A DNA stretch of 64,000 bases from Adlercreutzia caecimuris B7 (GTDB lineage Bacteria; Actinomycetota; Coriobacteriia; Coriobacteriales; Eggerthellaceae), in assembly GCF_000403355.2 (NCBI RefSeq), contig NZ_KE159646.1, positions 1,911,561 through 1,975,560 of the forward strand, read 5' to 3'. The position numbers and the translations under genes were made by a program. Below, one piece after another: positions 8,398 through 16,503 of the stretch. The first letter of the stretch is position 1. Each line of letters starts with the position of its first letter. Below the pieces are notes generated by a model that worked only from the letters and a program-made list of their open reading frames with translations, did not search any database and was not told where the DNA came from.

Positions 8398-9852
8398 GAT
8401 CGTGTGCCCAATGTTGGTGTAACGGTCGTTTCTCCTGATGCATGAGGAACGGCCATCGCCTAGAATCTTCAATTGACTAGATTGACGGATTCAGCAGAAA
8501 GGCGACAGCCGCATATGGACAGTTTAGAGCACGGCACGGCCGCCATGGCCGAGATTCCCAGATTCGACGACGGCATGGTCAACATCCAGGAGCTGATTCG
8601 GATAATGGCCGAGTCGCTCGTCAACGAGATCATGGACGCGCAGGCCGAGGACGCCTGCGCCGACGGCAACCAGAGAAACGGCTACCGCGAGCGCACGCTC
8701 GTCACCAGTGTGGGTGCCATAAACCTTCGCATCCCCAAGCTGCGCCGCGGCAGCTACTTCCCGGAGGACCTGCTCGTGCGCTACTCGAGGGTCGACCGGG
8801 CGGTGATCGCGGCGGTGTCCGAGATGGTGACCAACGGCGTGTCCACGAGGAAGGTGGAGCGGGTGGCCGCGTCCCTGGGGATAGACCGCATGAGCGCATC
8901 CCAGGTATCCCGCATCTGCGAGTCGCTGGACGAAATCGTGGCCGACCTGCAGGGCCGCGACCTGTCCGACGTGGCCTTTCCCTATGTTTGGGTGGACGCC
9001 ACCTACGTCAAGTGCCGGGACGGCGGACATGTGTCGTCGTGCGCGCTCGTCACGGCCATCGGCGCGGGATCCGACGGCTACCGCCGGCTGCTCGGCCTCG
9101 ACGCCATCGACACCGAGTCGCACGCGGGCTGGCTCGCCTTCCTGCGCTCTTTGCGCGAGCGCGGGGTCGGGGGCGTCCTCTGCGTCACGTCCGACGCCCA
9201 CGAGGGCCTGCGCCGCGCCATCGAGGAGGTGTTCCCGGGAGCCGCGTGGCAGCGCTGCGTCGTGCACCTCATGCGCAACGCCGCCTCCTGCGCGCCCACG
9301 CGGCAGAAGAGGGCCGCGGTGCTGGCCATCCTGCACGCCGTCTTCGACGAGCGGGACCCGGCGCTGGTGCGCGAGCTGTACCACCTGGCCTGCGGGGAGA
9401 TGGCCGGTATCTGCCCCAGGGCGGCAGATCTACTGGAGGACGCCGAGGCCGACGCCCTGGCCTACCTCGACTTCCCGTACGCCCATCATCGCAGGCTGCG
9501 CACCAACAACGTGCAGGAGCGCGCCAACCGCGAGATCAAGCGCCGCAGCCGAGTGGTGCAGGTCTTCCCGTCCAGGAGGTCGCTGATACGGATGCTGGGC
9601 GCCGTGTTCTCCGAGATGGACGAGGACTGGGCGTCCAGGAGATGGTTCACGGAGGAGTCGATAGCGCTGGCGACATCGTCATCGAATACGCCGCTGCCGG
9701 CGCCGTCCTACGACGGCACTGCCGAGGAGCACGCCAAGCGCATCATAGAAGTAGTGGTTGCCGACAACCCGATCGGAAGGAGGGCGGCATAGGCGATGGG
9801 TTAGAATAGGGGCCAGGTTCTAGGCAATTACACCAACGTTCGGCACACTACC
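8398..9852 (+). mobile_element. IS256-family insertion sequence, 1455 bp, with 8-bp target duplication
   Basis: Terminal inverted repeats lie at about 8398-8422 and 9828-9852; the inner 20 bp (starting TGTGCC and ending GGTGTAA) match at 18 of 20 positions. The direct repeat TTGAATAT lies immediately outside at 8390-8397 and 9853-9860, the 8-bp target duplication usual for IS256 elements. One transposase gene fills the interior. Joining the flanks restores a continuous AT-rich intergenic region between cas3 and hicA. Confidence 0.93.
8515..9792 (+). CDS. IS256-family (mutator-type) transposase
   Basis: The 425-aa DDE transposase performs cut-and-paste or copy-paste movement of the surrounding IS. 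Candidate catalytic residues are Asp in VWVDATYVK, Asp in VTSDAHEGLRRA and Glu in NNVQERANREIKRR. 'GVSTRKVERVAASLGI' and 'MSASQVSRICESLD' belong to the N-terminal DNA-binding half. The frame is intact end to end and flanked by good terminal repeats, so the copy may be active. I chose the ATG at 8515, with GAAAGG upstream; a TTG at 8473 would add 14 residues. Confidence 0.95.
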   Translation: MDSLEHGTAAMAEIPRFDDGMVNIQELIRIMAESLVNEIMDAQAEDACADGNQRNGYRERTLVTSVGAINLRIPKLRRGSYFPEDLLVRYSRVDRAVIAAVSEMVTNGVSTRKVERVAASLGIDRMSASQVSRICESLDEIVADLQGRDLSDVAFPYVWVDATYVKCRDGGHVSSCALVTAIGAGSDGYRRLLGLDAIDTESHAGWLAFLRSLRERGVGGVLCVTSDAHEGLRRAIEEVFPGAAWQRCVVHLMRNAASCAPTRQKRAAVLAILHAVFDERDPALVRELYHLACGEMAGICPRAADLLEDAEADALAYLDFPYAHHRRLRTNNVQERANREIKRRSRVVQVFPSRRSLIRMLGAVFSEMDEDWASRRWFTEESIALATSSSNTPLPAPSYDGTAEEHAKRIIEVVVADNPIGRRAA

Positions 9853-9929
9853 TTGAATATCTATATCGATTCATATCTAATTCAATCAATCTCATCATAA
9901 AGCGGGAATTGCAAAGCAGCATCATTCTA

Positions 9930-9958
9930 TTGACTTAAAAATATCAATATTTTATATT
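9930..9958 (+). promoter_or_regulatory. hicAB promoter with overlapping palindromic operator
   Basis: TTGACT (9930-9935), a 17-bp spacer and TATATT (9953-9958) make a near-consensus sigma-70 promoter 22 bp upstream of hicA. The spacer holds a perfect palindrome, AAAATAT at 9938-9944 and ATATTTT at 9947-9953. A repressor bound there would block RNA polymerase, as expected for HicB autoregulation. Confidence 0.7.
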
Positions 9959-9979
9959 ATTATCGGACAGGGGGACGGC

Positions 9980-10168
9980 ATGCCAAAGGAGCAGGAGGTC
10001 AGAGAGGTTCTGAAGCGACTGAGGAAAGAGGGCTGGATTGAGGCAAGCGGCAAAGGCAGCCATAAGGTTTTTCGTAAAGACGGCATCATGATCGTTGTTC
10101 CCACCTCCAAAAGGGAGCTACCTCTCGGAACATACCGAAACATAGCAAAGACCGCAGGGTGGATTTAA
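9980..10168 (+). CDS. hicA: HicA-type mRNA interferase toxin
   Basis: The 62-aa protein has the HicA double-stranded RNA-binding fold signature: KRLRKEGWIEASGKGSHKVF with the conserved Gly-Ser-His catalytic triplet, then 'PLGTYRNIAKTAGW' at the C-terminus. HicA cleaves mRNA and stalls growth when its antitoxin is lost. GGGGGA precedes the ATG. It is followed after 26 bp by the HicB antitoxin gene and lies just beyond the IS. No truncation is seen. Confidence 0.93.
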   Translation: MPKEQEVREVLKRLRKEGWIEASGKGSHKVFRKDGIMIVVPTSKRELPLGTYRNIAKTAGWI

Positions 10169-10194
10169 ACCCCCTCCGACAGAATCGAGCAGAC

Positions 10195-10653
10195 ATGGGC
10201 AAGTACATCTTCCAGGCCTTTCTCACCCCCGAGGACGAGGGAGGCTATTCCGTCGAGTTCCCCGATCTTCCGGGGTGCTTCTCGTGCGGCGACACATTCC
10301 ACGACGCTGTGGCGATGGGCGCTGATGCCGCCAAAACCTATGTAGCATCGCTTCTCGGCCGCGGAGAAACAGTTCCCGAGCCCCAGCACCACTCGCACCC
10401 CTCCGGCACCGATAGCGTCATGGTGTTCTTCGAAGCCGATCCCACCTACATCGTGGAAGGCGCTGTGATAAGTGCCGCCGAAGCTTCACGGCGCCTCGGC
10501 GTATCGCCGGGCAGAATTACCCATATGCTCGATGCCGGCGTGCTGGACGGCTATCGCGAAGGCCGACGCACCTGGGTCAGCGTTGCGAGCATAGAGAAAC
10601 GCCTATCCGAAACTCCGAAAGTCGGACGCCCGAGAAAGGCTCAGATGGCCTGA
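10195..10653 (+). CDS. hicB: HicB-type antitoxin with C-terminal DNA-binding domain
   Basis: The 152-aa protein starts MGKYIFQAFLTPEDEGGYSV. Its N-terminal HicB partial-RNase-H fold (EFPDLPGCFSCGDT, DAVAMGADA) masks HicA. The C-terminal half, 'ISAAEASRRLGVSPGRITHMLDAG', is a helix-turn-helix of the excisionase/MerR-like kind rather than the more usual ribbon-helix-helix, and probably binds the palindrome in the hicAB promoter. I chose 10195 because the residues before it do not match the family; its ribosome site is weak (GAGCAG). Confidence 0.9.
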   Translation: MGKYIFQAFLTPEDEGGYSVEFPDLPGCFSCGDTFHDAVAMGADAAKTYVASLLGRGETVPEPQHHSHPSGTDSVMVFFEADPTYIVEGAVISAAEASRRLGVSPGRITHMLDAGVLDGYREGRRTWVSVASIEKRLSETPKVGRPRKAQMA

Positions 10654-10705
10654 CGTTCAACCTTAACCCGCCCCGAAAACCAGAGCTTCTCACGAGATTG
10701 GAAGA

Positions 10706-10748
10706 CGCCCGCCTGAAACGTTTGTCGCTTCGGGCGGGCGTTTCGTTT
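10706..10748 (+). terminator. Rho-independent terminator after hicAB
   Basis: A 12-bp stem with one mismatch pairs 10706-10717 with 10729-10740 (CGCCCGCC/GGCGGGCG core) and is followed by TTTCGTTT. It lies between hicB and the convergent citrate synthase gene. Confidence 0.75.
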
Positions 10749-10787
10749 GCGAAATGAAACGGGCGGAGGGCTTCAGCGCCCCCTCCC

Positions 10788-12215
10788 CTATCGTTCCTCA
10801 ATCGGCACGTAGGGCTTGGTGCCGCGGACGGTGTTCTTGTAGGCGGGGCGGATGATGCGCTTGCCGGCGGCGATCTCCTCGAAGCGGTGGGCGGCCCAGC
10901 CGGCCATGCGGGCGCAGGCGAACAGGGGCGTGAACAGGTCCTCGGGAATGCCCATCATGGAGTAGATGAAACCGGAGTACATATCCACATTCGCGCATAG
11001 GGCCTTGCTCGATCCCTTCTCGCGGGCGAACACCTCGGGCGTGAGGCGCTCGATGGACTTCAGCAGGTTCAGCTCGGCCTCGTACTCGGTGCCGGCGGCC
11101 AGTTGCTCGGCGAAGCGCTTCCCGATAATGGCGCGCGGGTCGGAGAGCGTGTAGACCGCATGCCCCATGCCGTACACCAGACCCGTCTTGTCGTAGGCCT
11201 GCTTGTTCACGATCTTCGCCAGATAGGCGGCCACCTCGTCGTCGTCTTCCCAGTTCCTCACGTTTTCCTTGATCTCGGCCTGCATGGCGCGCACCTGGTG
11301 GTTCGCGCCGCCGTGGCGATGGCCCTTGAGCGACCCGAACGCCGCCGCGTAGGTGGAATAGGGATCGGTGTCGGATGAAGACAGCACGCGCGTGGTGAAG
11401 GTGGAGTTGTTGCCGCCGCCGTGCTCGGCGTGCAGGCTCAGCATAATGTCGAGCATGCGGGCCTCTTCCGGCGTGAAGGCGCGGTCGGGGCGCAGCATGG
11501 AGAGGATCGTCTCGGCGGTGGACTGCCCGGGCACAAAGCGGTGCATGATCATGGAGTCGTGGTGGAAGGCCGCGCGCTTGGCGTAGTAGGCGAGCACCAT
11601 GATGCGCGGCAGGCGGCTGATGAGCGACAGCGCCGTATGAATCTCATGCTCCGGCGAGCGGTTCTCAGCGCACTCGTCGGCCGCGTACAGGCGCAGGATG
11701 GAGCGGGACATCATGTTCATGATGTCGGGAGAGGTGTCCACCATAAGGGTGCTGGCAGTGAAGCCGTCGGGCAGCTCGCGCTGGGAATCGATCACCTCCA
11801 CGAAGCGGGTCAGACGCTCGCGGGTGGGCAGCTCGCCCATGAGCAGCAGGTAGGCCACCTCCTCGTAGGCAAAGCGGCGCTCGGGATTCAAATCGCCCAG
11901 CAAATCATAGATATCGTAGCCGCGCAGGCGCAGGCTTCCCTCGGCCGGCATCTTCTCGCCGTCGGACACCACATAACCGTGCACGTTGGACACGTTGGTC
12001 ATGCCCGCCAGCACGCCGGTCCCATCGGCGTTGCGCAGACCGCGCTTCACGTCGTAGGTCTGATAATGCTCGGGGTCGATGGTGTTCACCTGGTAGAAGT
12101 TCTCGTACAGGCGCACGCGACGCGCCTCGTCCTCGCTGATCTCGATGGGCTCGGCGCCGTCGATATCGGCGCAGTTGTCCACGCGGATAACAGCTTCGTC
12201 GATTTCCATGGCCAT
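10788..12215 (-). CDS. gltA: Citrate synthase
   Basis: The 475-aa cytoplasmic enzyme condenses oxaloacetate and acetyl-CoA to citrate, feeding 2-oxoglutarate and glutamate synthesis in an anaerobe. Recognisable segments are LRLRGYDIYDLLGD, LHAEHGGGNNSTF with an active-site His, and GMGHAVYTLSDPRA with the second His. The N-terminal 60-70 residues extend beyond the short bacterial type. Start choice: ATG at 12215 with GGAGAGGAG upstream; a second ATG two codons later is also possible. It is monocistronic, converging on hicAB. Confidence 0.95.
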   Translation of the reverse strand: MAMEIDEAVIRVDNCADIDGAEPIEISEDEARRVRLYENFYQVNTIDPEHYQTYDVKRGLRNADGTGVLAGMTNVSNVHGYVVSDGEKMPAEGSLRLRGYDIYDLLGDLNPERRFAYEEVAYLLLMGELPTRERLTRFVEVIDSQRELPDGFTASTLMVDTSPDIMNMMSRSILRLYAADECAENRSPEHEIHTALSLISRLPRIMVLAYYAKRAAFHHDSMIMHRFVPGQSTAETILSMLRPDRAFTPEEARMLDIMLSLHAEHGGGNNSTFTTRVLSSSDTDPYSTYAAAFGSLKGHRHGGANHQVRAMQAEIKENVRNWEDDDEVAAYLAKIVNKQAYDKTGLVYGMGHAVYTLSDPRAIIGKRFAEQLAAGTEYEAELNLLKSIERLTPEVFAREKGSSKALCANVDMYSGFIYSMMGIPEDLFTPLFACARMAGWAAHRFEEIAAGKRIIRPAYKNTVRGTKPYVPIEER

Positions 12216-12364
12216 GGGGCTCTCCTCTCCCAGCGGGGCCGGCGATGCGGCCGCAGTGTATCAGTGTATTGTACCGTGCGAGCAAGACGCGCCCGCGCCC
12301 AGCCATAACCCCCACCCCGCTCCCACGGCGAACGGTGGCCTTTCAAAAAAGTTTGAAAAAGTCG

Positions 12365-12393
12365 TTGACAAGCCCCGAAGGAGATGGTTAAAT
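12365..12393 (+). promoter_or_regulatory. tRNA-Arg promoter
   Basis: TTGACA (12365-12370), a 17-bp spacer and TTAAAT (12388-12393) lie 20 bp upstream of the tRNA 5' end. The -35 is a perfect consensus. Confidence 0.8.
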
Positions 12394-12413
12394 AGTCGTT
12401 GCTGTTTTGAAGT

Positions 12414-12490
12414 GCGCCGTTACCTCAGCTGGATAGAGGGACTGACTACGAATCAGTACGTCGGGGGTTCGAATCCCTCACGGCGCACCA
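12414..12490 (+). tRNA. tRNA-Arg (anticodon ACG)
   Basis: A complete 77-nt cloverleaf with an encoded CCA. The acceptor stem GCGCCGT pairs with ACGGCGC. The anticodon stem ACTGA/TCAGT encloses loop CTACGAA, giving anticodon ACG, and the T loop is TTCGAAT. A promoter precedes it and a terminator follows. No integrated element is seen at its 3' end. Confidence 0.97.
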
Positions 12491-12504
12491 CTTTGCATCA
12501 TGAG

Positions 12505-12525
12505 CCGCTTTCGAGCGGTTTTTTT
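12505..12525 (+). terminator. Terminator after tRNA-Arg
   Basis: CCGCT-TTCG-AGCGG tetraloop hairpin followed by seven T residues, 15 bp after the tRNA. Confidence 0.92.
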
Positions 12526-12714
12526 GTAGGCCGACCAGAAAGGAACACCGTGAAGGTTCGAAAATCGAAACCTCACAGTATGTAACCTTCCGGCTCCTTC
12601 CCCGTGGCGGTAGTCGGAAGAAACGACTACTGTGCGCTGGGCCTCTGCAGCAGACAGCGCGATAAGCGCCCCGTTTGCCCATTCCTCCCAGCGTTCGCCA
12701 ACGGAGGAACACCT

Positions 12715-14082
12715 ATGCTCTATTTGTCCCAAATGATCGGGGAGCCCGTCGTCGATGCGACCGGCGAGCGCCTCGGCACCATTTCCGACCTGGCCATTTC
12801 CACGGGCGAGGTCTTCCCGCGCATCACGAGCCTGGCCTTCCAGGGCCCCGGGCGCGTGCCCTTCATGATCTCGTGGCGCAAATACGTCGACACCTTCGAC
12901 GAGGACGGCATCACGCTGTCCGTGGATGCCCACGACATCCGTTTCAGCTACCTGCAGCCCGACGAGGTGCTGCTGGCCCGCGACCTGATGGACCGCCAAA
13001 TCGTGGACACCCAGGGCATGAAGGTCGTGCGCGTGAACGACCTGAAGCTGTCCCAATCGGGCACCCAGCTGCGGCTGCTCGGTGCCGAGGTGGGCGTGCG
13101 CGGCATCCTGCGCGGGCTGCACCCCGTGATCGAGCGGGCCGTGGTAAACGTGGCAAAACTGTTCCATAAGAAGGTGGACGAGCAGCTCATCGCCTGGAAC
13201 TACATGGATCTGCTCGACCGCGACCTGTCGGAAGTGCAGCTGTCGGTGACCCACCGCCGCTTGGACGAGCTGCACCCCGCCGACGTGGCCGACATCTTAG
13301 AGCAGCTGGACCCCCAGCAGCGCGCGAGCGTCTTCGAGCATTTGGACGACGCCCGGGCCACCGAGGCCATCTCCGAGATGGAAGACGAGTACCAGGCCGA
13401 GTTCATCGACGATTTGCCCGATGCCAAGGCCGCCGAGCTTATCGGCAACATGGACCCGGATGATGCCGCCGACATCGTGCGCGACCTTCCCTACGAGAAG
13501 GCCGAGACGCTGCTGCGCCTCATGGGCGTGGAGGACGCTGCAGAGATTCGCCGTCTGCTCGGCTACAAGGACGGCACCGCCGGCGGCATGATGACCACTC
13601 AGTTCGTGGCCGTGCCCCGCACCTATACCGTGGGCGACACCATCGAGGTGCTGCGCGCCCTGCCCGACGACCACCCCACGGTGCACTATGTGTACGTCAC
13701 CGACGAGTACGGCAAGTTGCTCGGCGTGAATTCCCTGCGCACCCTCGTTCTCTTCAACGCCGACCGGCTCATGGGCGACATCATGTACGACGAGATCATC
13801 AGCTGCCTGCCCTCCGAAGAGGAGGAGGACGTGGCCGCCGACATCTTCAAGTACGACATTCCCGCCATGCCCGTGGTGGACGAGCACGGCACCCTGCTCG
13901 GCATCGTCACCACCGACGACGCCTGGGATGCCATCGAGGACGACGTGGCCAGCGACAAGACGAAGATGAGCGCCCTGTCCATCGCCGGCATTACCGTGGC
14001 GGTGCTGCTGGGGCTGTTCCTGTACTCGATCATCCTCCTGCAACTGGCCGGCTCGCTGCACATCGGCGGCCTGCACTACTAG
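12715..14082 (+). CDS. MgtE-N/CBS-domain protein with a single C-terminal membrane helix
   Basis: The 455-aa protein starts MLYLSQMIGEPVVDATGERLG, a PRC-barrel-like module (about 1-160). An MgtE N-terminal superhelical domain (ELHPADVADILEQLD, repeats to about 300) and a CBS pair (about 310-420, 'PAMPVVDEHGTLLGIVTTDDAWD') follow. Full MgtE magnesium channels then carry five membrane helices; here there is one ('AGITVAVLLGLFLYSIILLQ'). This is therefore the magnesium-sensing half without its channel. It lies 18 bp upstream of an Nramp-like transporter, so I infer that it gates or partners that transporter. GGAGGAAC precedes the ATG. Confidence 0.85.
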   Translation: MLYLSQMIGEPVVDATGERLGTISDLAISTGEVFPRITSLAFQGPGRVPFMISWRKYVDTFDEDGITLSVDAHDIRFSYLQPDEVLLARDLMDRQIVDTQGMKVVRVNDLKLSQSGTQLRLLGAEVGVRGILRGLHPVIERAVVNVAKLFHKKVDEQLIAWNYMDLLDRDLSEVQLSVTHRRLDELHPADVADILEQLDPQQRASVFEHLDDARATEAISEMEDEYQAEFIDDLPDAKAAELIGNMDPDDAADIVRDLPYEKAETLLRLMGVEDAAEIRRLLGYKDGTAGGMMTTQFVAVPRTYTVGDTIEVLRALPDDHPTVHYVYVTDEYGKLLGVNSLRTLVLFNADRLMGDIMYDEIISCLPSEEEEDVAADIFKYDIPAMPVVDEHGTLLGIVTTDDAWDAIEDDVASDKTKMSALSIAGITVAVLLGLFLYSIILLQLAGSLHIGGLHY

Positions 14083-14100
14083 GCAAGGGAGGCGATATCC

Positions 14101-15471
14101 GTGAATGCAAAGAAGCGTGAGACGACCAGCGCTGCGGCAGCCCCGTCCCTCACCGGCAGCGAGCGCGAGATGGCCCGGGCCGCCTCCGAGCTGGCCGAGA
14201 CCGGCATTCCCGCCAGCGAGCAGCCGGGCGTCGGCGCCAAGCGCGCGCCCAGCCGTTTGCTGCTCATCCTGGCGGCCATGGGTCCGGGCATCATTACGGC
14301 CATGGCCGGCAACGACGCCGGCGGCATCTCCACCTACTCCACGGCCGGCGCCAACTTCGGTTTCGGCACGCTGTGGGTCATCCCCATCATGTGCGTGCTG
14401 CTCATCGTGGTGGAGACCACGGCCGGGCGCATGGGAGCGGTCACCGGCAAGGGATTCGCGGCCCTCATCCGCGAGCGCTTCGGCATCCGGCTTGCGGCCT
14501 TCGCCATGCTGGCCCTGCTCATAGGCAACGTGGCCACCACCTTCTCGGAATTCGCCGGCATCGCCAGCGGTATGGAGATGTTCGGCGTGTCGAAGTACAT
14601 CTCGGTGCCCGTGGCGGCCCTGGCCGTGTGGCTGCTGGTGGTGGGCGGCTCCTACAAGCGGGTGCAGAACGTGTTTCTGGCCCTGTCGCTCGTGTTCATC
14701 ACCTATATCGTAGCGGCGTTTCTGGCCCAGCCGAACTGGGCCGAGGCGGCCCACGACACCGTGGTGCCCACCGTGGTGGGCGATGTGGGATTCATCTCGC
14801 TCGTCATCGCCATGATCGGCACCACCATCGCCCCCTGGATGATGTTCTTCACCCAGAGCAATGTGGTGGAGAAAGGCCTCACGACCAAGGATCTGTTCTC
14901 CCAGCGGGTGGATGCCGTCTCGGGCACTATCGCCGCTTGCATCGTGGCCTGGTTCATCATCGTGACCACGGGCGCAGTGCTCTTCCCCGCGGGCATCTCC
15001 ATCGACTCGGCCGCCGACGCCGCCGCGGCCCTGGCCCCCTTTGCCGGCCCCTACGCCGAGGCCCTGTTCGCCGTGGGCCTCATCGCCGCATCGTTTCTGG
15101 CAGCCTGCGTGCTGCCGCTGACCACGGCCTTCGTCATCTGCGAGGCCTTCGGCTGGGAAGCCGGCGTGTCGTTCAAGTGGCGCGAGGCCCCCACGTTCAA
15201 GTCCATCTTCACCTTCGTGATCGCGTTCTCGGCCATCGTGGTGCTCCTGCCCGATGTGAACCTCTTGGCCATGATGCTGACGGCCCAGTTCGTCAACGGC
15301 GTCATTTTGCCCATCCTGCTGGCGTTTATGGCCATCATCTCGGCCGACAAGCGCATCATGGGCGCGTACCGCTCACGCCGCGTGTCGAAGGTGCTGCTGT
15401 GGGCCACCGTGGGTGTGGTGGCCATCCTGACCGCGGTGCTCTTGGTCATGCAGGTGATGGGTCTGGCCTAG
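14101..15471 (+). CDS. Nramp-related divalent metal transporter, probably magnesium type
   Basis: The 456-aa membrane protein has about 11 hydrophobic helices and a 50-residue hydrophilic N-terminus. Canonical Nramp proteins carry DPGN in helix 1 and a Met-Pro-His segment in helix 6 for Mn/Fe. Here helix 1 reads 'AGNDAGGIS' and helix 6 'TIAPWMMFFTQSN', so the selectivity Met and the usual Asn are replaced. That pattern fits the Nramp-related magnesium transporters (NRMT), of which an Eggerthella example has been studied structurally. It starts with GTG at 14101, after GGGAGGCG, and forms an operon with the MgtE-N protein. Confidence 0.8.
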   Translation: MNAKKRETTSAAAAPSLTGSEREMARAASELAETGIPASEQPGVGAKRAPSRLLLILAAMGPGIITAMAGNDAGGISTYSTAGANFGFGTLWVIPIMCVLLIVVETTAGRMGAVTGKGFAALIRERFGIRLAAFAMLALLIGNVATTFSEFAGIASGMEMFGVSKYISVPVAALAVWLLVVGGSYKRVQNVFLALSLVFITYIVAAFLAQPNWAEAAHDTVVPTVVGDVGFISLVIAMIGTTIAPWMMFFTQSNVVEKGLTTKDLFSQRVDAVSGTIAACIVAWFIIVTTGAVLFPAGISIDSAADAAAALAPFAGPYAEALFAVGLIAASFLAACVLPLTTAFVICEAFGWEAGVSFKWREAPTFKSIFTFVIAFSAIVVLLPDVNLLAMMLTAQFVNGVILPILLAFMAIISADKRIMGAYRSRRVSKVLLWATVGVVAILTAVLLVMQVMGLA

Positions 15472-15811
15472 CGCCTGCCTGACGGAGCGCGGGCGCAGCA
15501 AAGCACCCCCTTCTTGGCGCGAACCCCGGCACGGCGCCCCTCCCGCGGCATCGTGCCGGCGCGAACTCCCTCTGCCTGCAAAATCGGCAGCGATTTCAAC
15601 GTGGCGGCAACGTATGCGAATCGGTGCGCTCATCGTTTGGTACATCCCTTGTATTAGCGGGCCGCCCATCGCATACTGCAAGTGTCGGAAGGCAAAAAAG
15701 GACCGCTTTCTGGCACACCTGGGGGCCATGTGCGCCGGCGATTCGCCGAGTGCTCCCGAGCACGCAACGCACGCTGCAAGCCCCGAGGTGTCGACCCGTT
15801 AGGAGGCTGCA
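15472..15811 (+). other. 340-bp intergenic region before the Rrf2 gene
   Basis: Holds an inverted repeat CCGGCACG (15526-15533)/CGTGCCGG (15552-15559), which could end the Nramp transcript although no T-run follows. The rest probably contains the promoter of the Rrf2-family gene. I see no convincing ORF. Confidence 0.45.
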
Positions 15812-16297
15812 GTGCAACTCAAAGCATCAACCGATTATGGACTGCGTGCCGTTTTGTATCTGGCCGCGCAGGGCCAAACCTGCTCGTCGAAGGATATCGC
15901 CCAGGATATGTCCATCCCCCGCGACTATCTCATTCAGCTCGCGCAGCTGCTGCGCAACGCCGGCATCATCGAGGCGCGCCCGGGCAAGCACGGCGGCTAC
16001 CGCCTGGCAAAGGAGCCCTCGAAGATCACGCTGCTGCAGGTGGTGAACGCCCTGGACGACGACGCCAAGGACACCACGCGCGCCCGCCGCAAGGATCGCG
16101 CCGGCGCTCCCATGGTCCAGGGCATCAAGCGCGCCTACGACCTGGTGCTCGACGGCTACGACGCCTACTTCGACAGCATCACCTTGGAGATGCTGCTCGA
16201 CTGCTCCCGCGACGAGAAGATGGGCAAGGAATTCCTGGCCGGGCGCCTCATCGCCGAGAGTCAGCGTCTGCTCGCCGAGGCCGCTGCCGCGGCCTAG
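15812..16297 (+). CDS. Rrf2-family transcriptional regulator
   Basis: The 161-aa protein begins MQLKASTDYGLRAVLYLAAQG, an Rrf2/IscR winged helix-turn-helix ('SSKDIAQDMSIPRDYLIQLAQLLRNAG', 'GKHGGYRLAK'). IscR and NsrR carry three closely spaced cysteines for an Fe-S cluster; this protein has only two, far apart (about residues 24 and 131), so it probably lacks a cluster or senses something else. The start is GTG, with AGGAGG upstream. It stands alone between terminator-like elements, so its target is unknown. Confidence 0.88.
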   Translation: MQLKASTDYGLRAVLYLAAQGQTCSSKDIAQDMSIPRDYLIQLAQLLRNAGIIEARPGKHGGYRLAKEPSKITLLQVVNALDDDAKDTTRARRKDRAGAPMVQGIKRAYDLVLDGYDAYFDSITLEMLLDCSRDEKMGKEFLAGRLIAESQRLLAEAAAAA

Positions 16298-16326
16298 GAC
16301 CGCGCCGCTTCCGTAATCACCCGCAG

Positions 16327-16352
16327 AAAAAGCCCCTGTTCAGGGGCTTTTT
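16327..16352 (+). terminator. Terminator after the Rrf2 gene
   Basis: AAAAAGCCCCTG/CAGGGGCTTTTT hairpin with a T-run, 30 bp after the Rrf2 stop. The A-run on the other side makes it potentially bidirectional. Confidence 0.9.
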
Positions 16353-16441
16353 CATGATTTGAGTCAGTGTCGGGAACGCAAGCCGCCCCCCCCAGGGCCG
16401 CCAACGACCGCCGCCCCCAGCTCAGTCCGAATCACTCCACG

Positions 16442-16468
16442 AAAAAGGCTCCCCGCAGGGAGCCTTTT
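16442..16468 (-). terminator. Terminator after the NhaC gene
   Basis: AAAAGGCTCCC/GGGAGCCTTTT hairpin, downstream of the minus-strand antiporter gene. It ends that transcript and faces the Rrf2 terminator. Confidence 0.85.
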
Positions 16469-16503
16469 CGCGTTCGCGGAAACGGGAAAACCCGCCAGGC
16501 AGC

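Noticed and set aside
8402-9848. IS boundaries at the 21-bp core repeats with no target duplication
   Set aside because: Extending each end by 4 bp gives a perfect TTGAATAT duplication, so 8398-9852 is the better boundary.
11421-12308. 295-aa plus-strand ORF opposite citrate synthase
   Set aside because: Shadow of a high-GC gene; His/Gly-rich frame without recognisable domain.
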